Positions 1-11,392 of a stretch of 64,000 bases of DNA are shown here, in pieces. The notes under the pieces are model-generated. The model was not told where the DNA came from and did no database searches. It saw nothing but the letters and a program-made list of their open reading frames with translations. Numbering within the stretch: position 1 is the first letter of the stretch; the number at the start of each line of letters is the position of its first letter. This DNA is from Hemicentrotus pulcherrimus (taxonomy: Eukaryota; Echinodermata; Echinoidea; Camarodonta; Strongylocentrotidae): assembly GCA_003118195.1 (NCBI GenBank), contig BEXV01000211.1, positions 155,235 to 219,234 of the forward strand, read 5' to 3'. The translations under genes and the position numbers were made by a program.

Positions 1-848
1 GAGCAGATTTATCATAGCTAAAAGCCAAGAGTCACTTTCCACGAGGCATAACGAGAGGGGATGCAGGCAGAAGATAGACTTCCAAGTTTTGCCTCATTGA
101 TAACATCCATCGTCGCAGGGAAAGGAGAAAGGAAATGGAAGTACGGGTGACGTTTGTGCGATGGAACACCTCATCATCAGTCCCACGTGCTGGGTTCTAT
201 GTATAGAGCCGGAGTGCAATGCCCTGACCAAAATAATTAGTCCACACCTCACCAAGCGATGTAGTTACATGTAACGTGCTCTTACAAAACCCTAAAATGA
301 AATCAACTGTTAGCTAAATTAATTGCGAATACATTTGTAAATATTGTTAAAGGTAATACAAAGTTTTGGGAAATTTTGAAAATTGGGTGGATAATGAATC
401 TTTACAATTTTTATATATTTGGATGCCCCTGTGGATGTATTATAGGCACTAAAAAAATTAAGCCCCACAACACTTCTGTTTTTGAAAAAAAATTGAATAC
501 AAAAATTTACCGGTGCTCCCGGTAAATTTTGATACATTTTAAATAGCGCATACGGCCGTACAATGGTAGCTGCGACCATGACAATCTCAGAATATGTAGT
601 TGTGTTATATTATTGCCAAACGGGAATAGCTAATCGGTCGATTTTAGTCAAGAAACATTGTTTCATAGCTAAATTAATATCTTGATCTTGAGAGGAAGCT
701 ATACAACATAAAGAGTTTATTATTCACAATTTCATAACTTGACTCGATTTCAACCGGGACAACGATCAGTGAATATTGTAGGATCGCATATGCTTCCAAT
801 ATTTTAACTTGAACCAAATTCATGACCCCATACCAAAACTTTGTAATA

Positions 849-1058
849 CCTTTAAAGGCACACTGCCATACTTGTAGCTACCTGCTCCCTCTATATAGAC
901 AACTTCCCCAATCGGTGCCTGTTGGCCACCCATGATCCTCTTGTTCTTATGTTGAATGAGAGCTGAGTTAATGAGATAGCCACCTGTCACAGTGACCTCG
1001 ATTGCTCTCTGTGTGGTCTAATCCCTTCTGATCCAGTAGTGGTGACGGTCTTTAATAG
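849..1058. mobile_element. Short interspersed element, copy A (MITE-like)
   Basis: Shares scattered but colinear similarity with 58579-58745: a CCTTTAA start, a GTAGCTAC / GTAGTTAC block followed by TGC-CCCTCTA-A, then TTCTTATGTT, a TTAATGAGATA / TTGATGAGATA block with CCACCTGTCA and GTGACC, and a CTTTAA end. The ends (CTTTAA... and ...TTTAAAG in copy B) are roughly inverted, suggesting a non-autonomous DNA element. A SINE is not excluded. Copy A has about 40 bp of extra or diverged sequence in the middle. No coding capacity. Confidence 0.45.
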
Positions 1059-3215
1059 AGGAAGGCTTACATGAATGCCATGAAAGGAAAAGACTTCAAC
1101 TAAGATACATTTTTATATAAAGCTTACACAGCCCTTGACAATAACCGTTTAAATAGGTCATATTACATTTATTAAAGATGTTTCATTCTTCTTTAACCCA
1201 AATGATGCCTTTTTAGTGTATTACTGTCTTTCGGTCTAATTTTGTATCATTTTAGTTGTACCCTAAACTCGGTGGGCCACAGCGTCATGTGCAATTATAT
1301 TGCAACATCAATCTGAGAGCTACAAATTAACATTTTTGAGAATAAACATCCAGCTTTGACTCACCCCCGATTTGAGGCAGAGTAAACATATAAATTACAT
1401 CAACCGTTTATCCCTTTTCCCTCCCTTGCATGAACAAAACAAATAGCGCATAAAACATTGAGGACAGGAGAAAAAGCGTAGACGGGGGTTTCTACACGCC
1501 CAAAACACGGCCGCCGTCAAATATCACGAAGCCAGACCATAATTTTTCCTCGGCGGTTTTCTCGTATATCTATATCGGTTTCACTACAAAAGAGGCGTGC
1601 GGAGACAAATCGTAAATGTATGAGTAGGAATGGGGCTGCATGGCAATTATTAGTTTGTCCTACAAAATAGTAATTGTTTAAGGGTTGTCTCTCTCCCCGG
1701 TGAAATAGGAATCTTACAATGGCACGAATAATAACTGTTATGTTGTGATAATGAACAGGAACACATAGACCTACATTCAAAATTCCCGTTCATGTTCGTG
1801 ATGCTAACACGGGGTGAACTAGGATAAAGAGGAGGGCCTGGGAGGGGGTGGCGTTGCCCCTGTACCTCCCCTCAAGAACCTTCATATTGGGGTAGTTGGT
1901 TGTTTCAGGAGAACGATGAATTTTTCTGACTGCTTGGGATGAATTATAGTCTGTATCAGTAGAGACGTGGTTGGGCCACCGGCAGAGCGCTGGCTATCGC
2001 GACCGAGAAATAGTTGATACGACATCGCTCCCCCGCTCTGCTTTATTTTATAGTCATTAGAACTGGGTAAAAGATATCAACAAACCCATCCTAACACAAG
2101 GAGCGTAACAAAAATCAGTAATGAAATATAACATATCCGCTGTTTCGAAAGATTAGAGACATGTGTAAATCAAAGTCTTTTTTTATCTCCACATCTCGTG
2201 TTTTTAGAATAGAGGTTGTTTTTAATTGGCATGGAAATTTTCTAAAACAATATCAGTATTATACTATAAACATTATTAAAATATGTATAGTTTACAATTA
2301 TCAAGGGGAAAATTATGCCAATGTACATCCTCACGATGATTAAGGACAATCAAAATATATATTTGTGAGACAACTATGCCTGCTTTCCTACAAAGTTTTC
2401 GAACATCATATACAATTTTGTTTAAATTGTCCATAAAAGAAAACTGGGGAACAAGGAATTGCATGGACAATTTATTTGAAATTAAGGTCCATGTTAATCT
2501 CCTGACTACCAGAACTGCCACATGGATGAAGGTGAAGAGTACCCGAGATAAACTTCAGCCATTTTGACTGTCATTTTCATTTCTTTACTCTATGCTTTGA
2601 AAAAAAGGAAAGGGGGAGATGAGGACGAAGAGAGGAGAAGGAAACCGATAAAAATCAATCAAAAGAGAGAGTTTTAAGAAAAGTCCAGCTAAGACACGAG
2701 GATAAGGGAGGGGAAAGGCCTCTAGATGGCATCAGTATGCAAGCCACGCCAGAAGATGAATCCATCTAAATATTAGCTCAGTCATACACAGGAAGCTCAT
2801 GAAAGAACCCCATATTCGTTTGACTGATAGCCAGAAGAATCCTCGATGGACCTCGTCAATTTCTCTTTCATATCAAGAAAATAATATAAGAAGAAAAGCG
2901 AAGAAGAAACTTAAACAATATCAAGACACAAGACCAGAGTCCGACCTAAAGGCTTAAGCAACGCGGGCAATATATCCATTCCAAATTGCTTGTCTTCACT
3001 ATTTGTATGAATCCGTCCACTTAAAAATCTTTCCTGTTATTATATGTGACCACTTTATACCACGTTCTCCTCGTCAATTCTACGTGAAGAGTAGATTGCG
3101 TTTTTAAGAGGAGGGGTACTTGAGAGCATTGGAGGTCATTCCTTGTATCTTATTCTTCGTGGTCAGGTATGACGTCATCATTGTGACGACTTTACATTGT
3201 TTGATGGTATATGAA

Positions 3216-3219
<4 letters not shown>

Positions 3220-3256
<37 letters not shown>
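3220..3256. repeat. (TA) dinucleotide array
   Basis: Uninterrupted alternating A and T for about 36 bp within intron 5. Simple microsatellite, prone to length variation and cruciform formation. Confidence 0.95.
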
Positions 3257-3258
<2 letters not shown>

Positions 3259-4724
3259 ACTAACTAATGTACGTTGTTTCATTAAAAAAAGAAGGATCTG
3301 CTAATAATCTAAAAATGGCATTAAAGATACATTTCCATTCTCACTTCGCCTGTTGGAATATTTTTACTTTTAAGTGATTGTTGATAACCATACGGAGAAA
3401 TAGCCATACAAGTTCTAAATTAAAACTTTCTCTCCCACTCCTTTTCCCACCAGTTTTCTCTCAATTCAAGTTTTTATTTCCCCCTATAAAATACCGATAA
3501 TACAACATGCTACTGCCTATCATTTCCGTAAACCATCCCTATACATCCACGTTGTACAATGTAAATTCGATTCAAAACACCCTTGGGAGGTCGGTCGAGG
3601 CTTACTGAATTATTAATCTCATTATATTTCAGTGATGACATTTTTACCAGCAACGGAGGCCACACGAAACGAAACAAAAAAAGCATTATGCATGTACATG
3701 TGTATGAAATTCAATGTGCCCAGCATTTCTTTGAATGATGTATGAATTGGGCATAACACATCTCAATGGTGCAGTAAAAAGTCTAAGTACGCCAGCGCCA
3801 AGAGTGAGTGTGTGCGTTAAAATGAAAGCCTGGAGGTGGGTGTGGGTGTGTAACGGCGTGTTTCGTGTTCATCGGTGTGAGTATTCAGACTCGGTTACCA
3901 TGACGACAAATGGACTCGTCAAAGTCACCGCTGTTTGCGAGCTGAAAAAAAAGCTTTTTTCCACCGATATTTTCACCTTTAGATCTGTTACTCAGAGTTG
4001 TGAATATTTCTCCAGAAGAAAATTCCCTTTCCCTTTCCTCTTCTCCAATCTACCTTCTTTTCTCTCCAAGTTTTCCAAATATAATTTGAACCATGCCTTT
4101 CAACGATATACTAACCTATAACACTGGAATATACCGTACCAATACACATTATTTTATTTAATTTTATTTCCTTCTATTTCTACTTTGTGTAACAATAATG
4201 TTCACCTCCTTGTTAAAAAATTCATATTTTTTTTGTAATTATTCAATTTCGACATAAATGGTGGGAAGACATTTTGACGAAAAATATAGGCTAAATACGA
4301 AAACAACGACTGCGTGGTTAATTTTGAGAAAATGGCAAGAATCAGACTTTTATTGTCATTCTACAAATTTTATTTTGATAAACACCTTCTAAAAATTGCT
4401 GACAGAATATTGTATCCGCGAATCTCTCGGATAATATCCTTTTTAAAATACAAAGATTGCAATTATCATCAGTCCGACCAGAGCGTCATATTATATTCTA
4501 ACCGCGTTTAACAGTAATAAGCTGTAACTTAATTACTGTCAAGTAGTCTGATATATGAATGATGAGCTTTGGTAACTTCAACGAGAGCCTTTGCATCTTA
4601 ATCATAATGATCAAAATATCATATAAAGAGATGTAACAAGAAGGAAAAGGCCATGCATACAAATCAAAGCAATCACCAATCTGAAACGGATACAAACGGT
4701 GTGAAAAATAAAGAAAACATGAGC

Positions 4725-4757
4725 GAAAGAGAGAGAGAGAGAGAGGGGGAGAGAGAG
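4725..4757 (+). repeat. (GA) array
   Basis: GAAAGAGAGAGAGAGAG with minor interruptions, followed by a purine-rich tract to about 4880. Confidence 0.9.
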
Positions 4758-5554
4758 TACGAGAACGAGAAAGAGAAAAGGTGGGATAAAGAAAAGGTCA
4801 GAGTGAAGGTCAAGGGAACAAGAAGAATAGAACATAGACAGGAAGAAAAGAGAAATATATGGGAATTCAAGGAGTAGAGAGATGGACTCACATCTCGAGC
4901 AGGAGAAAGTGACAGGATATTCATGGTGAAAGTAAGTGAAATCTTCGTGCGCATACAGAGAGATAGACTGATAGAGGGAAAGTGAAGGACTCGGGAGAGG
5001 GAAAAGGGAGGGCCTGGCAAAATAGGTGTGTACATTCTGCGAATCCCCGATTGAATCTGGAAGCCCTCTCCTTCCTTAATAGCTGTATTTTTGCCATAAA
5101 ATGTCAAATTCTGCTTCATAATTTTGCTCTTTTCATGATCCACAGGAAATGTGTAGGCTTGTTGATAACAACCACGGGGATGTAAGCAGTTAGACCATTT
5201 TCATGTATGTAACGAATACCTATTCTTATAACACACTCGTGGTATTATAAGACTTTTTTTGTATTATAGGACATGACAAAATCTATAACCAACATACCAA
5301 ACACTATATTAGTGTGTTCTATCTTTCTCTTTTGTTCATGTTTCAACAAATTTAGTCTTTCAAAACCATGTTCACATTTTAAGGAGACTAAAACACGTAG
5401 TGAATTTAGGAGTTCGAAATGTCAGTATATTTAAATATTTTGGGCTATCCAAATCCTACCAGATTACAAATTGCCTGTAGTGACGCCCCTGACACGCCCT
5501 AAAACAGTTATTATAGTGGCAACACTGGCCATAGAATGATGATTTGACACTTAC

Positions 5555-5740
5555 CAGTTGTTGGAATGGTGGTTGTTCGATGTCGCTCTGCAAGGCGAAG
5601 TCGCTGAGTGCTTTCCATGGCGGTTGTTGATAGCTCTGGACCTCTACCTGACTACCCTGTGGCATCTGAGAATCGTGGCGTACAGGACTAGAGGCTACCA
5701 TGGGGACTCCATTGAAGCTTTGCACTCGGCGGTTTGGATC
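5555..5740 (-). CDS. ISL1: ISL1 coding exon 5: LHX3-binding C-terminal segment
   Basis: Acceptor TTGCAG ends at 5741 and donor GTAAGT starts at 5554. The exon is exactly 62 codons, phase 0 at both ends, residues 251-312. It contains [13 protein letters not shown], matching the GTPMVAASPERHD segment of vertebrate ISL1, followed by [26 protein letters not shown]. That second block corresponds to the LHX3-binding domain mapped to the C-terminal part of mouse ISL1, where it docks in trans on the LIM domains of LHX3/4. One extra Gln is present (SYQQPPWK versus SYQPPWK). The reading frame continues into intron 5 for some codons, but the donor and the family alignment end the exon at Leu312. The next residue in relatives is Val, supplied by the following, unseen exon. 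Confidence 0.95.
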
Positions 5741-6941
5741 CTGCAATGAACCATACAAAAGGGAATGAAAGATTAATTCATTGAAATTTTAAAAAAATGT
5801 CATATGTTTAAGTGATTTACAAATATAGCACCCAACCCTTCGGACAACCCTACTCATATACTTCATCTTGATATAGAAAGGCCCCAAAAAAGAATGGATA
5901 GCTTCTTCTAACGAATATTATTAATTCAAATGCAATACTTTCCTAAAATTCTCTCTATAAAAAGGATAAGATTTAGACCTCATTATCAGACGACCTCCTG
6001 TTCGATGAAATCAGTCAATTAAAGAAAACAAAGACAACAAAAATACACAATTCAATCGATCAATAAATCAACCAAATCAATTAATCAATCTTTCAATTAT
6101 TCAAACAAACACTCAATGAGTCTATCATTACATCAGAAATACATTGTCTATATAATCTAATCTTTTATCTCTTTCATTTTCATTCGGGATATTACAAAAT
6201 AGTGTTTGTCAAAGACGTTATATTCGTGCTTTTCATTTTCAATTATTCGGTCTATATTTCCTTGTCTGACTCACTAAACATTAGCAAAAATGTAACCATA
6301 AACAGATTTTCGAAATGTATCATATCAATAGTTTTCCTTGTAAGATTATATATTTTCAGGGTCAATGAGGGTTCGCTTTCTCAAGAAAAATGACAAATTC
6401 CCCCGCCATCTTGATTATCCTTCTATACGCAAACGTCCCCTCCTTGATTAGCCTTTGTACATGCCCACCCCTCTATCTCTTTCATAAGCCCTAAATTGAA
6501 TTGTACCTTTAAGCGACATGCACATAGAGATACCCGACTCAAATTAGTTTGATACGGCAATCAAATTACTGAAGTCGAATAAATGCTACCAGGCGACGCG
6601 GGCGAACCCCTAATCGGGACATGCGTTCGATGTCGGCCCATAATTTAATCCTGTTTTGTGCCCAACGCGCAGATTACACGTCTTCTCCCTCCACTGCTAT
6701 ACCGCTCTTCTGATAATGGATGATACGAGGGATGGTGCACGCTATAGTAGGAGAAGACGCTTGGGAAGATGGAGAAGAAAAGAAGAGCAGTGCTTTCTTT
6801 TATCTCGTTCTTGTGTCATTGTTTTTAAAGGAACATGTCAGGTGATGTAATGGAGCTAGAGGTCAGAAACTGAAGATCCTTGGTCATGAATGATAACTAC
6901 AAACCATGGGAAGTGACATTATGATTTAGCTTTCTTCAGTA

Positions 6942-7057
6942 ATAAACATTTTCCAATCTTTCTTTTTCTTCTTCCTTCCATTAATTTCTCCTGATATCTC
7001 TTTGCTCTCTCTCTCTCTCTCTCATAAACATTTTCCAATCTTTCTTTTTCTTCTTCC
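6942..7057 (+). repeat. 34-bp direct repeat flanking a CT array
   Basis: The 34-bp unit beginning ATAAACATTTTCCAATC and ending TTCTTCTTCC occurs at 6942-6975 and again, identically, at 7024-7057 (offset 82). A (CT) run at about 7005-7023 lies between them. It looks like a local duplication. Confidence 0.9.
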
Positions 7058-10000
7058 AGCAATGTTTTTTTTTTTTAAATTACGAATATGTTTAATTTCA
7101 AATCATTACTAAGCGATTCAGTCAATTTCATATTTGAATATAATTTTAAAAGACTCCCTTTAATATTGATAAGCAACTTATCAGTTAACGTGTACCTGTG
7201 TACATAATTATTTTCATTTGAATAGTCATATAGTGGGGTTTGATGTGCTGTGGCAAGACATTGTGCTGATCAAATTCATAAATCCTCCACCATGATAAGA
7301 ACGCTGAACTCCAACAAAAGCGCTGATTTATGCACTGGACTTTCTATCGACCACGTCTACGTCTCCCCAAGGATTTCTTCAAAACGTTTCCAACCACCTA
7401 CAGATACTGTAACAATGGCGTCTTCGACCTGCCTCAATGGAGTCAATGCAGTTCCTGACTGATCTCATTCCCATGCCTCCATATCCATTCCAATGCGAGG
7501 TACGGTATGACCATGACTATCATCAACTAATTCAGTCACTGACTGATTTCTTAATTCAAGCCGCCTTTGCTCAAAGGATGTAGGAAGAAGAGAACTCAGT
7601 CATGCTATAGCATGTATTTGAAGACAATGAAGACCAAGTATCGACTTGAGAACCAACTCGAGAATTGAGCAATAAATGGCTGAAAAACAACCAGCGTTCA
7701 TTACACAATTTGAAGCCAATGCCCTTATTATGCGATTGAATTGTAATAATAAGCTATTTTGGAATTCCATACATATACATAAGATTATGACGTCATGAGA
7801 TGATCTATAAAGGCATATTGGAAATAAGTGTATAGTGAATTTCATCATGAGCACAAGAGTAGCTTCATATATTGTTTTTAAACAAGCGATTTAAACATTT
7901 TGTACCAATTGTACAGGTCGAAGATTGAACATTCTTTCATTAATCTACAAATTAATGGTTTCGTCGATGGTGTATAAGAAGGGCAGAATTTACCTACGAA
8001 CGTGACGTAACTAGCAAAACCGACCCTGCTAAAGAGCAATTTCATTTTCCCATCATCCATTGTGAAGCCATATTTTTCGGCGAGATATGATTGATTCGGA
8101 AAGGTTGCAGAAAGGTTATGTCGCTAGTCTGACTGTACGGTATACAAAACCATTGCACACCAAATGCCACTGGCATGACTCCAGTCACTGCACAGGATAC
8201 GATGTCTTGGCTTGATTTTATTTTAAAGGAAATAATTTACTAAACCATTATAATTATATTAAGGAAATATAATCAAGCCTACAACTGTATATCATAATGA
8301 AGCTAAATCACATACATCTGACGGACCAAGGCATTTCATAAGCCCACTCCAGGGTGTCTGCAGTTTGTAGGACGTCATTATGAAGACAATGCGATAGTTA
8401 ACAATTATAGGATAATCAGACGACTACATAATAATTATGAGCCATGTTTTTTTAAAATTGGTTATCACTATCAAGTTATAAAACTTGTTTAAGTTTAGTC
8501 TACTGAAATCTTTGCCTTTGATTGGGGAGAGAGAACCATTGTCATAGAAATTATGCATTCGTGATTGAAATACAGTGTTATGAATCAGGGCCATTGTCTG
8601 GCCCTATTCTGCCGTATTTGTATTACGTTGGTAGAGAGCTTTAATGTAACATCATTAACGTTATATACCTGGTTCTTTTCTAACCTTTTTGTATAAACGT
8701 AATGTTGGAGCATAAGCTGTAGAGAAATATGCTATTCATATTGTGTCTCGCCGACCTGGTTAAATGCCTGGAGGGGTTCCTTGGTTTTCGACGACATGAG
8801 AAAAGCAGACATGGAACTGACAAACACACATTCAAACAGACACATCAGGGGTGTTTCTAAACCGACAGACAGACAGACTGAATTATAGGGAGGTGGAGAA
8901 TGTCTTGCATCATGGACATACGTACTCACATGATCAAATGTTACTTATTACAATTTTATAGTTTTACCACGAAATATTTAGTGCGGTCGTTGACATGCAG
9001 AAATTGAAAAGGATATACGAGCGTTTTTTAATTTTAATGCCATCTCAAACCCTGGGAATAACCCGCGAAAAGAACGAATGAAATGTTATTTTTTGGTGGG
9101 TATATTTGTTTCATTAATACCCAAATTAGTTAATCACATCAATGACTATCGAGAATAGTGTGAGCAATTTGTCAGCTAAACAAAAATTAACATGGGATAA
9201 ACTTATCAAGCGATCAGGATACACAGTCAGTAGCAAGTCCCATTTTTTCAATCTGAAAAGTTGCAATTACAGAATGAAAAATGAAACCAGGATACTTTTG
9301 TGACTCCTTACTTTGATACATAATTCATTTTTGTTCAACACAGATAACTACAGCTTATTATTGGCTCGTGAAAATTACATGCATGGATAAATCATATTGG
9401 TTACCATGGATTCCTGTTATTTTTCTGATGAAGATCCCCGGTGTGTTTTCACCTACTAAATTCTATTAGAGTCCCCAGACTCTATACCACTTTCCTACCA
9501 TGCATCCCCCTAACCAAAGCAGACTTAGGCCCTCTCAAATGGGAAGGTGATTTGAGAAAACATGGTACATTTTCCCCCGTTGTTTTTCAACAATAATCCG
9601 TTAAGCTTTTGCCAGCGGGTTTGGAAATATTTATCTAAGCGCGATGATTAATGTTGTCACGGGGCCCAATTTTTTTTTCTATTGTCGTGCAAGAGTCGAG
9701 AAAAATAAGGACTTTTACCCTTTTTTTTTCTTCTTCTTCTCTTCTTCTGCCAGATCAGCCGACGGCAAATTTGTAGGCATGTTTTCCTTTGTGACGAAAG
9801 GCTAACACGATTTCTGTGGCGCAGATTAGCACATTGAGGTAGTAGTGACGTAGCGGAGTGGACTCGGCTGTTGACCTACTGTGGGTCTCACTCTCATCAC
9901 TGGGATCGCTGCCCAGCATTGAGAAGTGTATAGCCCCTCCACACCTTGGCTTTACCACCCTCCTTCTACTTTACAGGCATATCTAGGTTGCTAGGGGTTG

Positions 10001-10700
10001 CTTTAAAATTGTATATGGGTCACACAACAACAAACACCTGAACCGGGGAATTATGTTCTTAAACGTAGTTTTCGGATTATCTATTAGTATAGATGAGCTG
10101 CAGTAAAAATGAAAACAATGACCAAAATCGTGCCACTATGATATTCTACAAAAGACAAGGCAGCACTCAAGAAAATTAAATTACATCCAGAACAGAATAG
10201 TCCAATACTCAAAGATTCGTATTATTATACAAAATTCATTTAGGAGCAAACAAGCTTATTAATTACATGCGCATCCAGTATTGAGTCTTTGCAAAAAGCA
10301 TGTTTGAAAGTGATAAGGCCGGACATACGGGATAGAAGGCGCCAAATAGTCGTTTCTTCCAAACCTTTACCATGCATGATCATACCTACCACATGTAGGT
10401 GGAACCCGCCAAATTATTATTTTTTCTTCCAAAACCTCCTTCTTCAATATCCTAACCTGTCATGAGTGGTGTTCATCACACACTCTGCCTTAAGAGTGTG
10501 CTTCGGAATTAGGTCCTTCATACCCACGCGGCAAAAAGCCCTCAGTCCCTACTAAACATAAATTTGTTATCCCCAACCGCGCTTGTAATTTCGCGAATTA
10601 TTTTTCCTACGCAAACAGGTCATTAACCATCAAACATTGAGCTTTGGAGCGACGAAAATACCTAGTTTAAAAGAAGAGAAAGTGAGAAAGAGAGAAGGAA

Positions 10701-10732
10701 AGAGAGCGAGAGAGCGAGAGAGCGAGAGGGAG
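10701..10732 (+). repeat. Short GAGAGAGC 8-mer tandem array
   Basis: About three copies of an 8-bp purine unit with a regular C (AGAGAGCG), within a purine-rich tract at 10675-10741. Confidence 0.8.
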
Positions 10733-11366
10733 AAAGAAGGGGGGTCGCTGAGGTATAAATGGGTGAAATAGATGTCGTCAGCTTGTCTTTGAACACGGAT
10801 CTCTCAGGTGGGTTGTCACTACGGGCAGGTAAGCAAACCCTGAGGGGCTAGTGTAAGCAGACCCTTGGGCTAGCTAAGGTCTATTCTCCGCCGTGACCTC
10901 CTCCCAGCACCTCTATAACCACACTCACAAAAGGGGGAAAAAGTGAGATGTCGCTAAACATCTTGGATGCTTGGAAAGAAGTGTCCTGCTCTAGATCGAA
11001 AATATTTTCCCTTGATTCCAGAGGGGAGTGTTAGCCAAGACCAAGCAATTCTGAGAGTTGCAGATCATGGTGCAATGTCGATGAGGAAACAGTGTCCAGT
11101 TTAATGTTCCGTTTTATATGCAACTTTTATTCGTGTGATATGTGAATCAAGTTCTTGAATAAATGTTCATGGTGTGGCAAGGCCCTTCATGTTTAGGCTG
11201 CGTCTTTTATGTTTGGAGTTACAAGCTAAAATTGCGGTAGGAAGAACGAACTATTAGAGACATACAAAATCGAAAGTTGTACATTTCTAGTAAAACGTGT
11301 TTTTCATACTTCCTGCCCCCCCCCCATCCTCTATCTTTCTTTCTCACACCATGGTAGCAGCTCTCT

Positions 11367-11392
11367 CTCTCACACACACACACACGCACATT
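11367..11392 (+). repeat. Compound CT/CA microsatellite
   Basis: CTCTCTCTCTCACACACACACACACGCACA, with a C run (about 11317-11325) nearby. Confidence 0.8.

Larger units (their letters stand above)
1..5554 (-). other. Intron 5 of ISL1, partial (at least 5554 bp)
   Basis: Starts at donor GTAAGT (5554). The acceptor and final exon were looked for on the minus strand using the expected C-terminal motif of islet proteins (SSQLPDTPNSMV-like) and were not found. The intron therefore probably runs off the left edge. It contains a short interspersed element copy at 849-1058, a (TA) array at 3220-3256 and a GA array at 4725-4757. Exon 5 adjoins this region with no recognisable polyadenylation context. 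Confidence 0.7.

Noticed and set aside
4673..5143. 156-codon minus-strand frame
   Set aside because: It is the complement of a GA-rich tract, giving Ser/Leu repeats. No homology recognised.
1..5455. AATAAA motifs as a possible 3' end of ISL1 after exon 5
   Set aside because: Exon 5 ends in a clean donor at 5554, and the family has a further coding exon, so AATAAA hits in this AT-rich intron are not informative.
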